Assembly (NCBI GenBank): GCA_965659595.1
Contig: CBFHWN010000001.1
Coordinates: forward strand, 24,053 to 88,052
Length of the DNA: 64,000 bases
Reading direction: 5' to 3'
Source of the DNA: Casp-actino8 sp965659595
GTDB lineage: Bacteria; Actinomycetota; Acidimicrobiia; Acidimicrobiales; Ilumatobacteraceae
Shown: one piece after another, positions 1-9,120 of the stretch
How positions within the stretch are numbered: position 1 is the stretch's first letter
Layout: the number at the start of each line of letters is the position of its first letter
Translations under genes and position numbers: made by a program
The notes under the pieces: generated by a model
Database searches by the model: none
What the model saw: only the letters and a program-made list of their open reading frames with translations
Told to the model about the DNA's origin: nothing

Positions 1-375
1 CTCGAAACTCCTCACGTCCTTCTTCAACTTCGCGCCGCCTGGACCCACGGCGGAGGAACCTGGGCGATCCCCGGTGGTGCACTCGATTCACACGAGGAGC
101 CAATCGCGGCTGCAGTGCGCGAAGCGTGGGAAGAGGTCGGTATCGACATCGAGGGCATCGACGTGAAGGACGTCTTCCACGACGACCATCTCAATTGGGC
201 GTACTACACCGTGGTCGCGCACGTGGGCGCCGACGTGATCGTCTCGGAGGGCAACTACGAATCCGATGCCATCGAGTGGGTGGCGATCGACGAGGTCGAG
301 TCGTATCCGCTGCACACCGGATTGCGCAGCACGTGGCCGACCGTGAAGGAGATGGTGGCGGCTACTCTCCGGTGA
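1..375 (+). CDS. Nudix hydrolase (5' end outside window)
   Basis: The frame is open from base 1 and ends with TGA at 373-375, so only the C-terminal 124 residues are visible. A complete Nudix box is present: a Gly, then Glu five residues later, then the block REAWEEVGI, matching GX5EX7REUXEEXGU. Such enzymes cleave nucleoside diphosphates linked to other groups, with the box binding the catalytic divalent metal. The substrate cannot be told from this fragment. The alcohol dehydrogenase start codon follows the stop directly, so the two are probably co-transcribed. Confidence 0.85.
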   Translation, partial: LETPHVLLQLRAAWTHGGGTWAIPGGALDSHEEPIAAAVREAWEEVGIDIEGIDVKDVFHDDHLNWAYYTVVAHVGADVIVSEGNYESDAIEWVAIDEVESYPLHTGLRSTWPTVKEMVAATLR

Positions 376-1476
376 ATGAAGACCACCGCAGCAGTCCTCC
401 GCGCGGGCAACGGCCCGTTCACGGTCGAAGAAATCGAACTGGGCGACCCCGGTCCCAACGAAGTCGTCGTGAAGGTCGTGGCCGCCGGAATGTGCCACAC
501 CGACTTGTTGTCGCGTGAACTTCCACCCGAATTCTTCGGTGGACCCCAGGTGTACGGACACGAAGGCGCCGGAGTCGTCGAAGTCGTCGGTTCGAACGTC
601 ACCTCGGTGAAACCCGGCGACAAGGTCGTCCTGTCGTTCAACTCGTGCGGCGCGTGCCCCTCGTGTCTCAAGCGTCGTTTTCCGTACTGCTTCGACTTCC
701 AATTGCACAACATGATCGGCGGACGCCCCGACGGCACGTCGGCCTTCACCGACTCCTCGGGTGCTCGCGTGGGCTCGCACTACTTCGGCCAGTCGTCGTT
801 CGCCGCCCACACCGTGGTGGCCGAACGTTCGGTGGTCAAAGTCGACGACTCGGCACCCATCGAGCGCATGGGCCCACTCGGTTGCGGCATCCAGACCGGC
901 GCCGGCGCGATTCTCAACACTCTCGCGGTGGAGGCCGGTTCGAGCGTCGTGATCACTGGTGCCGGTGCACTCGGACTGAGTGCTGTGATGGCTGCCAAGG
1001 CAGCCGGTGCCGGCACGATCATCGCCGTCGATCGCCACCAGTCACGACTCGACCTGGCCCAGAAATATGGCGCCACCCACACGTTGTCGGGTTCACCGGC
1101 CGAGATCACCGCCACCATTCGTGAAGCGACGGGCTACGGCAGCGACTACGCCTTCGACACCACCGGCAACGCCGCTCTCGTGCGCGCCAGTCACGACGCA
1201 CTGAACGTGACGGGCACCATTGCTCTCGCCGGCGTCGGCTTCGGCGATCTCACGATCGACTTCCTGTCGATGATCAGTGGTCGCACCATCACGGGCGTGA
1301 TGGAAGGCGACTCGATCCCCCAGGAATTCATCCCCCGTCTGGCCGCGCTCAACGCCGAGGGCAAGTTTCCGTATCACGAACTCATCACCGAGTTCCCGCT
1401 CGATCGGATCAACGAGGCCGAAGCCGCCAGTGCGAACGGGTCAGTCATCAAACCCGTTCTCCTGATGCCCCACTGA
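376..1476 (+). CDS. Zinc-dependent NAD alcohol dehydrogenase (class III-like MDR)
   Basis: This 366-residue medium-chain dehydrogenase carries both zinc sites. The catalytic ligands are Cys40 (MCHTD), His62 (GHEGAG) and Cys170; the structural ligands are Cys91, Cys94, Cys97 and Cys105. The Rossmann motif GAGALG lies at 195-200, and Asp219 at the end of the next strand favours NAD over NADP. It resembles the aryl- and benzyl-alcohol dehydrogenase branch and should interconvert a primary alcohol and its aldehyde. Its ATG directly follows the Nudix stop, suggesting translational coupling. The natural substrate is not evident. Confidence 0.9.
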   Translation: MKTTAAVLRAGNGPFTVEEIELGDPGPNEVVVKVVAAGMCHTDLLSRELPPEFFGGPQVYGHEGAGVVEVVGSNVTSVKPGDKVVLSFNSCGACPSCLKRRFPYCFDFQLHNMIGGRPDGTSAFTDSSGARVGSHYFGQSSFAAHTVVAERSVVKVDDSAPIERMGPLGCGIQTGAGAILNTLAVEAGSSVVITGAGALGLSAVMAAKAAGAGTIIAVDRHQSRLDLAQKYGATHTLSGSPAEITATIREATGYGSDYAFDTTGNAALVRASHDALNVTGTIALAGVGFGDLTIDFLSMISGRTITGVMEGDSIPQEFIPRLAALNAEGKFPYHELITEFPLDRINEAEAASANGSVIKPVLLMPH

Positions 1477-1496
1477 TCACTGGGAACTGGTGTTCT

Positions 1497-1513
1497 GGTG
1501 AGGAAATTTCACC
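1497..1513. promoter_or_regulatory. Inverted repeat upstream of the PhyH gene
   Basis: GGTGA and TCACC flank a 7-base spacer that itself contains AAATT, giving a 17-bp partly palindromic site. It lies 46 bp before the dioxygenase start, where a repressor site could sit. The arms are short, so chance is possible. Confidence 0.3.
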
Positions 1514-1559
1514 GTATGGGTCAAGATCCCGCGCCAGATCACCGGGTTACGGTGGGGAC

Positions 1560-2450
1560 ATGTCCGAGATCCCCCGATTCGACCGATCGTCGTCGGCCAC
1601 CGAGATCGTCGAGGCCTTCCGCACCGCTGGCTGTGCCGTGATCGAACGGCTGGTCGACCCCGAAGTGGTCGATCGGGTTCGCGGCGAGATGGATCCGCAC
1701 ATCGCCGCCACGCCCACCGGCGGCGACGACTTCTCGGGTCGCAACACCACCCGAACCGGCGCCTTGCTCGCCCGTTCCCGGTCGAGTGTCGACATGGTGG
1801 CCAACCCCCTCGTCCTCGAGGTGGCCGAGAGCGTGCTGTCCCCCAATGCCAGCAGTTTCCAATTGCACCTCACCCAGATCATCGCGATCGGTCCCGGTTC
1901 GACTGAGCAACCACTGCACCGAGACCAGTGGTGCTTCGACTTCTTCCCGTTCCCCGAAGACATGGACGTCGAGGTCTCGACCATCTGGGCGCTCGACGAC
2001 TTCACCGAGGAGAACGGTGCCACCCGCATCATTCCCGGTTCGATGCTCGACCCGAAGGAGGCGTGCGCCGATGTTCACCGGGCGGTTCCGGCGACGATGC
2101 CGAAGGGTTCGGTCGTGTTGTACAGCGGTCGCACCATCCACGGAGGCGGCGCCAATCGCTCCGACAAGATTCGTCACGCGCTGAACGTCGACTACGTCCT
2201 CGGTTGGTTGCGACAAGAGGAGAACCAGTACCTGTCGTGCCCGCCCGACGTGGCGCGCACGTTGCCCGAGCGAGTGCAAAAGCTCGCCGGCTACGCGCTC
2301 GGTGCCTACGCACTCGGCTACGTCGACGACGTCCGCGATCCGCGCGACTTCCTCGCCGGAGTGTCGGGAACGTCGTCGTTCGGCGGCGACACGATGGGCA
2401 ACGCGCACTTCGGAGGCGCGTCGTTCAGCTCGCCGAACGATCCACGCTGA
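1560..2450 (+). CDS. Phytanoyl-CoA dioxygenase (PhyH) family protein
   Basis: This 296-residue Fe(II)/2-oxoglutarate oxygenase has the facial triad His120-x-Asp122 (in LHRDQW) and His194 (in TIHGGG). A basic residue suited to 2-oxoglutarate binding follows at Arg205. PhyH-family members hydroxylate acyl-CoAs or diverse small molecules, and the substrate here is unknown. The C-terminal 60 residues are rich in Gly and Ser and probably flexible. The gene stands alone, with a candidate inverted repeat upstream, and converges with the MOSC gene 3 bp away. Confidence 0.85.
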   Translation: MSEIPRFDRSSSATEIVEAFRTAGCAVIERLVDPEVVDRVRGEMDPHIAATPTGGDDFSGRNTTRTGALLARSRSSVDMVANPLVLEVAESVLSPNASSFQLHLTQIIAIGPGSTEQPLHRDQWCFDFFPFPEDMDVEVSTIWALDDFTEENGATRIIPGSMLDPKEACADVHRAVPATMPKGSVVLYSGRTIHGGGANRSDKIRHALNVDYVLGWLRQEENQYLSCPPDVARTLPERVQKLAGYALGAYALGYVDDVRDPRDFLAGVSGTSSFGGDTMGNAHFGGASFSSPNDPR

Positions 2451-2453
2451 ACA

Positions 2454-3308
2454 TCACGCGATCAGGACGGCTTCGTCACCGACCGAGAAGGTTCCCGGCT
2501 TGACGATGCGCGCGTACGCACCGACGTTCTGATCGAGGTCGCGCACGATGTGGCGCAAGATGGCCCGATCCTCCGGAACGTCGTCGTTCACGGCCTGAGT
2601 GACCATGACACAACGCGGGCACGGTCCGATGAACTCGAACTCGGCAGTACCGATCGTCATTCGACGGCCCGTCCAGCCGAACTCCGGATGGCCGACTTCA
2701 TCGCCGGTGTCGATCACGAAGTTCGGCCGGAAACGGCGCACGTCGACCACCGAGTCAGGAACCGCATCGGTCAACGAACGCAGAGCCGACGTGGTCATGA
2801 TCATGAGCGGCCAGCAGTCGTAGTACGTGCCGGGCGGCGATTCGAACTCCATGATCACCGGCGGAAACTGACCAAGATCGGGCAGCGGTTCGTCGTCGTC
2901 ACGTCCGAAGATCGATCGCAACTCCGCCATCACGTCGTCGGAATCGGGACGGCCGCGACGGTAGTGATCGAGATCACCGGCCGGACGCAGATGCTGTAGT
3001 GCCACCTGCCGTCCGAGTTCGTCGCTCAGCACTGCATCGAGATCGAGATCGTCGGTCGTGAATCGGCGTCCGTCGGGAAACTCGATCTCGACGACGTCGT
3101 CGACTCCACGAGCATCGGGATCGACACGACGGGCGGCCAGGCGCATGAGCCCACCGATCTTCTTCGCACCGCGAATTCCACCACTGTCGAGATCGCGAAC
3201 GGCCCAGATGCGATCGCCCACCAGGCCGAGTTCGTCGAGTACGGCCGAGTCGACCGTCCCGCCGATCATCGACTTGACCGGGTGAATCCAGATCTGTGAG
3301 ACGTGCAC
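2454..3308 (-). CDS. MOSC domain protein
   Basis: The 284-residue protein has the MOSC N-terminal beta-barrel signature (HPVKSM at 9-14, then a GD-R pair near 31-33). The C-terminal MOSC domain contains a paired-cysteine motif, GPCPRC (Cys230 and Cys233). MOSC proteins handle sulfur on the molybdenum cofactor or are subunits of Mo-dependent N-oxide reductases. It is the last gene of a minus-strand run, 13 bp after an acyl-CoA dehydrogenase, so it may be co-transcribed with the P450 genes. A direct metabolic link is not shown. Confidence 0.85.
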   Translation of the reverse strand: MHVSQIWIHPVKSMIGGTVDSAVLDELGLVGDRIWAVRDLDSGGIRGAKKIGGLMRLAARRVDPDARGVDDVVEIEFPDGRRFTTDDLDLDAVLSDELGRQVALQHLRPAGDLDHYRRGRPDSDDVMAELRSIFGRDDDEPLPDLGQFPPVIMEFESPPGTYYDCWPLMIMTTSALRSLTDAVPDSVVDVRRFRPNFVIDTGDEVGHPEFGWTGRRMTIGTAEFEFIGPCPRCVMVTQAVNDDVPEDRAILRHIVRDLDQNVGAYARIVKPGTFSVGDEAVLIA

Positions 3309-3321
3309 GACGACAGCTCGG

Positions 3322-4539
3322 TCAGCGCTGCGTGCCGACCTTCAGGTCCTTGAAGGGCATGTCCTTGTCGACCATCGGTTCACGGGGCAAGCCGAGGACT
3401 CGGTCACCGATGATGTTCTTCTGGATCTCGTCGGTCCCGCCGGCGATACCGGACTGGAAGCTGTTGAGGAGTCGCTTCGACCATGCTTCTCCGCGGCTCG
3501 ACGTACCTTCCCAGGCATCGGTCTCGGGACCGACGAGTCGACTGATGAGCGGGCGCATCATCCAGGCGATGCGCGAACCGTGCAACTTACCGAGCGAGCC
3601 GCCGGGTCCCGGCACACGTCCGGCCTTCATCTCGGCGCGGGTGCGCATGGCAACCAACGACTTGGTGGTCTCTTCGCTGTAGAGCTTCATGAGGTCCTGG
3701 CGAACGACCGGATCGGAGATCTTGCCGTTCTTCTTGGCCACTTCGATCAGGCCGTCGGCGAGCGTGTGGGTAACACCGCTCGTGGATCCGGTACCGATGG
3801 CCACGCGCTCGAACATGAGCATGGCCGTCGCCTGGTTCCAACCGTTGTTGAGCTCGCCGAGTAACCACGACTTCGGGATGCGCACGTCGGTGAGGAAGAT
3901 CTCGTTGAAGTGCTTGCCGCCGTCGATCTGGTGAATCGGACGAATTTCGACACCCGGGGCCTTCATGTCGATGATGAACATCGAGATTCCGGCGTGCTTG
4001 GGGGCTTCTGGATTGGTGCGAGCGATGATCACGCCGTACTCGCACACGTGCGCGAGAGTCGTCCACACTTTCTGGCCGTTGAGGACCCACTCGTCGCCGT
4101 CGAGCTCGGCCTTGGTTTGCAGACTCGCTACATCAGATCCGGCACCTGGTTCGGAGAACATCTGACACCACATCGTGCGACCGGCGATGTTGTCGGGCAT
4201 GAACTGCTTCTTCTGCTCCTCGGTACCGAACTGGTTGAGAACCGGAAGGCACATACCATGGCTGATGACCAACTCGTAGGTCATGTCGGGACACGTGCCG
4301 TATTCCTCGCGGTAGATGCGCTCGTGTCCCTTGGTGAGTCCGGCGCCGCCGTACTCAGTCGCATAGGTGAGACCGGCCAACCCGGCCGCCGCGAGCTTCT
4401 GCTGAAAGGCACGTCCGGTCTCGATCGAGTTGACGCCCCGTTCGCTGCCCGTCGCGTTCTGGGCGAGAAATTCGCGAACTTTGGCGCGGAAGGCCTCGGT
4501 ATCGGCCGGTGACAACGTCTCTTCAGTAGCAGCACTCAT
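3322..4539 (-). CDS. Acyl-CoA dehydrogenase (FadE-like)
   Basis: A 405-residue flavoprotein of normal ACAD length. It has the conserved middle-domain block SEPGAGSDVASL and the C-terminal GGTDEIQKNIIGDRVLGLPREP-type signature seen in mycobacterial FadE proteins. It should introduce the alpha-beta double bond into an acyl-CoA using FAD. It sits just downstream of a cytochrome P450 and an acyl-CoA synthetase on the same strand. This fits a pathway in which a hydrophobic substrate is oxidised, activated with CoA and beta-oxidised. The chain or ring specificity cannot be read from sequence. Confidence 0.9.
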   Translation of the reverse strand: MSAATEETLSPADTEAFRAKVREFLAQNATGSERGVNSIETGRAFQQKLAAAGLAGLTYATEYGGAGLTKGHERIYREEYGTCPDMTYELVISHGMCLPVLNQFGTEEQKKQFMPDNIAGRTMWCQMFSEPGAGSDVASLQTKAELDGDEWVLNGQKVWTTLAHVCEYGVIIARTNPEAPKHAGISMFIIDMKAPGVEIRPIHQIDGGKHFNEIFLTDVRIPKSWLLGELNNGWNQATAMLMFERVAIGTGSTSGVTHTLADGLIEVAKKNGKISDPVVRQDLMKLYSEETTKSLVAMRTRAEMKAGRVPGPGGSLGKLHGSRIAWMMRPLISRLVGPETDAWEGTSSRGEAWSKRLLNSFQSGIAGGTDEIQKNIIGDRVLGLPREPMVDKDMPFKDLKVGTQR

Positions 4540-4608
4540 GGCCGAATTCTGCCACTGGCCACCCCTCGACAGCCCTATCGGAGGTCGTGACGGGGATCTC
4601 GCCCGAGG

Positions 4609-5817
4609 TCAGAAGCGGACCGGCATCGAGTGGATACCGGCGATGAAGCTCGAATGCATGCGCTCGGCCACGCCATTGGATTCGAGATGAGGCATTCGAG
4701 TCAGGATTTCCCGGAACATCACCATCAACTCCACTCGAGCCACGTGCATACCGAGGCACAAGTGGGGACCGCCCGCGCCGAAGGCAACGTGCGGGTTGGG
4801 GTCGCGTGCGACGTCGAATTCGTCAGCCCGATCGAACACGTCCTCGTCACGATTGGCCGATCCGTAGAACATCACCACTCGATCGCCCTTCGGAATCTTC
4901 TGACCACGAATTTCGACGTCCTCCATGACGGTGCGCTTGAAGTGGGCCACGGGGCTCGTGTACCTGAGCATCTCTTCGATCGCCGTCGGCAGTAGTCCGT
5001 CGACATCAGCCATCAACTTCGTTCGTTGATCGGGATGATCGAAGAGGAGTTGCATCCCAGCGGCCAGCAGATTACGAGTCGTATCACCTCCGGCGTTCAC
5101 GAGCAGAAGGAAGAACCACTGGAACTCGGAGTCGGTGAGGCGATCGCCGTCGATCTCGGCTTCTACGAGAAGGGTCGCCAGATCGTCGCTCGGATTCGAG
5201 CGTTTGAAGTCGGCCACCGACTGCGCATAGCCGAGCATCTCCCCGATCGCGGCCATCTTGACCTCGGGCGGTGCGACGGTGTCGTCGTTCGTGTGCATGA
5301 TCTCGGTGAGGTCGTAGAGACGTTCGCCATCGACGCGAGGCATCCCCATGAGTTCGGCGATCAGCCCGGACGGAAGACGGCCGGCGATCTCGCTCACGAA
5401 ATCGCACTCACCACGTTCGATCACTGCGTCGACAATCTCGCGTGCGAGTTCTTCGATGCGAGGACGCAACAAAGGCGCGTTCTTCGGGGTGAAACCGCGG
5501 CTCACGAGCAACTTGAAACGATCGTGTTGCGGTGGATCCATGTTGAGCATCATCTGCCGACCGGCGAACAGATTGGCCTCGTCGGGATCGGGAAGCATCG
5601 ACGTCTTCTCGTACGAACTGAAGATCTTCGGCGAGCGGCTCACCGTCTTCACGTCGTCGTACTTGGTGAGCGCCCAGAAACCCGGGCCGCTCTCCGGTGG
5701 CTCGTGGTGCCAGAAGACGGGCTCGTTGGCTCGCAACCAGGCGTACTGTTCCCACGGGTGCCCGCGCTGGGCGAACACCTCGGGCGAGATCAGGTCGATC
5801 TGTTCGGCTGTGATCAC
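4609..5817 (-). CDS. Cytochrome P450 (CYP124/125/142-like)
   Basis: A 402-residue soluble bacterial P450. The I-helix oxygen-activation motif AGGDTT is at 242-247, the ExxR pair is E282/R285, and the heme loop FGAGGPHLCLG places the thiolate ligand at Cys354. The overall pattern resembles actinobacterial P450s that hydroxylate the terminal methyl of branched or steroid side chains; this assignment is by resemblance only. It lies between an acyl-CoA synthetase and an acyl-CoA dehydrogenase on one strand, consistent with oxidation of a side chain to an acid that is then CoA-activated. No ferredoxin gene is adjacent. Confidence 0.92.
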   Translation of the reverse strand: MITAEQIDLISPEVFAQRGHPWEQYAWLRANEPVFWHHEPPESGPGFWALTKYDDVKTVSRSPKIFSSYEKTSMLPDPDEANLFAGRQMMLNMDPPQHDRFKLLVSRGFTPKNAPLLRPRIEELAREIVDAVIERGECDFVSEIAGRLPSGLIAELMGMPRVDGERLYDLTEIMHTNDDTVAPPEVKMAAIGEMLGYAQSVADFKRSNPSDDLATLLVEAEIDGDRLTDSEFQWFFLLLVNAGGDTTRNLLAAGMQLLFDHPDQRTKLMADVDGLLPTAIEEMLRYTSPVAHFKRTVMEDVEIRGQKIPKGDRVVMFYGSANRDEDVFDRADEFDVARDPNPHVAFGAGGPHLCLGMHVARVELMVMFREILTRMPHLESNGVAERMHSSFIAGIHSMPVRF

Positions 5818-5851
5818 GTTCCCCTCCCGAACGCGTCGAAACGTCGTGAGT

Positions 5852-7411
5852 TCAGGGTCCGACGACGTCGGCGAACTGGACGCGCAGATCCTTCTTCAGT
5901 GCCTTGCCCGACGGATTGCGCGGCACGACGTCGACGAAGCGCACCGCCACCGGCTGCTTGAAGCGTGCCAACTTGCCTTCGCAGTGGGCCAGCACGTCGG
6001 CCTCGGTGAGTGCGGAATCCTTCTTCACCACGATCGCGAGCGGCGACTCGCCCCACTTCTGCGAAGGGATGCCGATGACCGCCGTCTCGGTGACACCGGG
6101 GTGACTCATGATCACGTTCTCGATCTCGGCCGGGTACACGTTCTCTCCACCCGAGATGATCATGTCCTTGATGCGGTCCTGGATGAAGACGTAGCCCTCC
6201 TCGTCCATGATTCCGCCGTCACCGGTGTGCAGCCAGCCGTCCTTCAGAGCATCAGCGGTGGCGTCGGGACGATTCCAGTACCCGAGCATGATGTGGCCGC
6301 CGCGCACGAGAACTTCACCCGATTCGTTGGGGGCACATTCGGTGCCGTCAGGGCGCACGATCTTCACGTCGGAAAGGAAGAAGCTCTTGCCCGTCGATCC
6401 AGCCTTCTCGAGTGCGTCGGCCGGCATCGTCACACAGGCTGGACCACACGTCTCGGTGAGTCCATACACCTGGCTGATCTCGATACCGATCTTGTAGTAC
6501 GCCTCGATCAAGGGAACCGGGACCGGCGCCGCCCCCGTCAACAGCCATCGCACATGTTCGTGCTTGTGCTTCGCAGGGTCGTGCACGAGCAACATGAACT
6601 GAAGCATGGCCGGAACGAGGAGTCCGTTGTTGATGCGCTCCGAGTCGATGAGTTCCCAGACCTTGGTCGGGTCGAACGCCTTCATGAGAACGTGAGTTCC
6701 ACCGATGAAGATCGTGCCGAGTGCCGGTGTGAGGGCACCCACATGGAACATGGGCATCGGGTTGATGTAGCGATCGCCCTGTCCGAGATCGGCCGTCGTG
6801 CACATGGTGGCCAAAGCCCAGTACTGCGTGTCGTGCGAGTGCATGACACCCTTCGGCAAGCCCGTCGTGCCCGAGGTGTACATGATGTAGAGGAGGTCGT
6901 CACCCGATGCCGTGACCGGCGGTTCGATGGGCTGTTCCTTGGCCGACTCGGCCACGTAGTCGTGCGCGAAGTCGGGCTTGTTCGCCGCCGATCCGACGTA
7001 GAGCCACGCACTGACGTCGGTCTTGGAGCCGCGCGACTGCAGGTCGACGGCGACCGGTGCGAACTCTTCACCGAACACGAGTGCGGTGGTGCCCGAGTCC
7101 TTCAGGATGAACTCGAGTTCGTCGGCGACGAGACGCCAGTTCAGCGGAACGATGACCGCGCCGAGTTTTGCCGTGGCGAAGAACGACGTGAGGTACTCGG
7201 CCGAGTTCATGAGGAGAAGGCCGACGCGGTCGCCTTTCTTCACTCCGGCGCGCATCAGGAGCTGCGCGGCTTTGTTGGTCTCGGCGTTGAGTTCGGCATA
7301 GGTGTACCGGCGCTCGGCGGCGACGTCGTACAAGGCCTCCATCTTCGCGTTCACGTGAGCGCGGCGGGCGAGCAGATTTCCGATGTTGATCGCTGTCGTC
7401 ATACCCGACAT
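5852..7411 (-). CDS. Acyl-CoA synthetase (FadD-like, ANL superfamily)
   Basis: This 519-residue AMP-forming ligase has the P-loop YTSGTTGLPKGVM near 178-190 and the C-terminal catalytic lysine in PRNPSGK (Lys503). It should activate a carboxylic acid as acyl-AMP and then acyl-CoA. An in-frame ATG at 7402 (Met4) is an alternative start; neither has a strong ribosome site. It is 34 bp upstream of the P450 gene and probably in the same operon. The pairing suggests activation of the P450 product or of a free fatty or sterol-derived acid. Confidence 0.9.
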   Translation of the reverse strand: MSGMTTAINIGNLLARRAHVNAKMEALYDVAAERRYTYAELNAETNKAAQLLMRAGVKKGDRVGLLLMNSAEYLTSFFATAKLGAVIVPLNWRLVADELEFILKDSGTTALVFGEEFAPVAVDLQSRGSKTDVSAWLYVGSAANKPDFAHDYVAESAKEQPIEPPVTASGDDLLYIMYTSGTTGLPKGVMHSHDTQYWALATMCTTADLGQGDRYINPMPMFHVGALTPALGTIFIGGTHVLMKAFDPTKVWELIDSERINNGLLVPAMLQFMLLVHDPAKHKHEHVRWLLTGAAPVPVPLIEAYYKIGIEISQVYGLTETCGPACVTMPADALEKAGSTGKSFFLSDVKIVRPDGTECAPNESGEVLVRGGHIMLGYWNRPDATADALKDGWLHTGDGGIMDEEGYVFIQDRIKDMIISGGENVYPAEIENVIMSHPGVTETAVIGIPSQKWGESPLAIVVKKDSALTEADVLAHCEGKLARFKQPVAVRFVDVVPRNPSGKALKKDLRVQFADVVGP

Positions 7412-7421
7412 CGTGTCACAG

Positions 7422-7433
7422 GAAACCGGTTTC
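7422..7433. promoter_or_regulatory. Perfect 12-bp palindrome upstream of the CoA ligase
   Basis: GAAACCGGTTTC is a perfect palindrome 10 bp upstream of the ligase GTG/ATG region. TACCCGA (7402-7408) and TCGGGTA (7432-7438) form an outer inverted repeat around it. It could be an operator for the ligase-P450-dehydrogenase genes, or a hairpin between the hydrolase and ligase genes. Confidence 0.35.
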
Positions 7434-7447
7434 GGGTAGAGCCGGGC

Positions 7448-9037
7448 TCAAGGAAGCGGATACCCCGCGGCCGAGGCCTTCACCGCATCGGCGTCCTCGG
7501 GCAGGATCGCACCGTTGGCCACGGCGCTGTCGACCGCTGCATCCCACTTCGCCCGGAAGTCGGCTTTGTCGGCGTACAGGCTGGCCAATTGCTCGTCGGT
7601 GAACGAGGCCGTAGTGCCGAACAGTCCGCAGAAGCTCTCACCCGACTGGCCGAGACCCGACAACGCGGCTACCGGTACATCGACATGGGGAGTACGAATG
7701 CCACCGAGGGCATTGCCGTTCGCGTCGAGTTCGTATCCGGTGAGATCGGCGTTGGCCTCCAACTTCGGTGTGGAGGCTGGAGCCACTCCGGTGCGAACCC
7801 AGTTGTCGAGGGCGCGCACCGCAGCGCGCAACACGTACGTGTGCGGACCGGCATTGATCGGCTTCTCACAGGTCACGATCCCGAAGTACACAGAAGAAGG
7901 AGCGTCGAGCATGGCCGCGAACAGTGCATCGTCACCTCCACCGTCGCCGGTATCGGTCTCGCTGATCCCGAGGCTGTACGCGTCGGCGTGGGCGGTCCCG
8001 GTCACTTCCCAACTGCGGAAATTGTCGGTCGCGGGCTGTTCGGCGCGGCGATACCCGAGGCGGTCACCCACCACGTCGGTCTCGGCCGAAAACACCAGAA
8101 CCGGACGTCCGACATCGCGGATCTGCGCGATCTCGGGTCCGGTCACGCTCGGTCGCGGCTCGGAGAGCAGATTGGCGGCACGGGCTCCGCGACTGTGGAC
8201 CAGATACGCGTGGTACACGTCGTGAAGCGGTGCAAGCGCATTGATGTAACTGGTGAGTCGGAACGCCGATTGCGACTCACCAGCCGCGATCACGCGCTCG
8301 GGTGTGAGGCCGCCGAGCAGTGTCGACGACTCGTTCCACACGAGAGCACCTATCTGGCTGAACATGTCGTAGCTGTAGTCGTCGCCGGGATGATTCAACG
8401 TTTCGTACCGTTCGGGGTCGGCAATCTTCAGCACCCGTGGTGCCCCGGTCGGATTGCCGCCGCCTTCCACGCCGACGCGCTGGGCCGAGACACCGACCCA
8501 CACCATGCCCGAACGCAAGATCTCGTTCTTGGCCAGATCGAACGACGGCGACACGTCGAGGCCGGCCGTCACGTTCAGCCACTCGACCATGACGGTTCCG
8601 TTGAAGCGGGCCGGATCTTCCGGCGCGCGCACCACGATGCGCGTGGCGTAGTCGGCGGTGTCGTGCGGAGCGACGGACCACTCGCCGTCGGTCGAGAGTT
8701 CGGTGTCGGACGTATAACTCGACGCCGTGCCGCGCACGAAGAATTCGTTCTCGGTGTATTCCCACGTCGTCACGTCGAACGGGCTGACTCCGAGGACCAC
8801 TTCGCCGAGCCCACCGGTGATCGGACCTTCGATGGCCGCCGCCGCCACGTCGGTGAGAGTCGGCCTCGTCGGCGCGTACGGGGCCTCGCTCGTGGTGGTG
8901 GTCGGCGCCTCGGTAGCGACCGGGGCCACCGAGGTCTCAGTTGCCACGGTCGGAGCCACCGAATCGCTGGATCCACCGTCGTCACCACCACACGCAACAA
9001 GGAGCAGGCAAACAGCGGGGATCAAGCGTCGCATCAT
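7448..9037 (-). CDS. Secreted lipoprotein, alpha/beta-hydrolase domain family
   Basis: The start is set at the Met pair whose translation begins MMRRLIPAVCLLLVAC. This is a lipoprotein signal with the lipobox cysteine at residue 16, followed by a Thr/Ala/Pro-rich spacer to about residue 60. The 529-residue product then has an alpha/beta-hydrolase-type domain, with a candidate nucleophile Ser255 in AAGESQSAF. It probably acts on the outer face of the membrane as an esterase- or amidase-like enzyme. It heads the minus-strand group containing a CoA ligase, P450 and acyl-CoA dehydrogenase, so it might release an acid for uptake. An open extension to 9100 is rejected because it hides the signal peptide. 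Confidence 0.8.
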   Translation of the reverse strand: MMRRLIPAVCLLLVACGGDDGGSSDSVAPTVATETSVAPVATEAPTTTTSEAPYAPTRPTLTDVAAAAIEGPITGGLGEVVLGVSPFDVTTWEYTENEFFVRGTASSYTSDTELSTDGEWSVAPHDTADYATRIVVRAPEDPARFNGTVMVEWLNVTAGLDVSPSFDLAKNEILRSGMVWVGVSAQRVGVEGGGNPTGAPRVLKIADPERYETLNHPGDDYSYDMFSQIGALVWNESSTLLGGLTPERVIAAGESQSAFRLTSYINALAPLHDVYHAYLVHSRGARAANLLSEPRPSVTGPEIAQIRDVGRPVLVFSAETDVVGDRLGYRRAEQPATDNFRSWEVTGTAHADAYSLGISETDTGDGGGDDALFAAMLDAPSSVYFGIVTCEKPINAGPHTYVLRAAVRALDNWVRTGVAPASTPKLEANADLTGYELDANGNALGGIRTPHVDVPVAALSGLGQSGESFCGLFGTTASFTDEQLASLYADKADFRAKWDAAVDSAVANGAILPEDADAVKASAAGYPLP

Positions 9038-9084
9038 GTGTGCGCAACGTAGTCCGCCACCCGGAACGATGTTGGATCGGCGAC

Positions 9085-9112
9085 TTGATAGATACCCCAT
9101 AGGGTATATAAG
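9085..9112 (+). promoter_or_regulatory. Promoter of the rhodanese gene with CsoR/CstR-like operator
   Basis: A -35-like TTGATA (9085-9090) and a -10-like TATAAG (9107-9112) are 16 bp apart. The spacer holds a perfect inverted repeat, ATACCC-CATA-GGGTAT (9092-9107). Operators of this form are known for CsoR-family repressors, including persulfide sensors that control rhodanese genes. The predicted transcript would start almost at the ATG (9121), so it would be nearly leaderless. Confidence 0.6.
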
Positions 9113-9120
9113 GTGAACCC

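Noticed and set aside
5348..9052. Very long open frame on the plus strand (over 1200 codons)
   Set aside because: It lies opposite the P450, CoA ligase and hydrolase genes, has no recognisable domains, and reflects codon bias in high-GC DNA.
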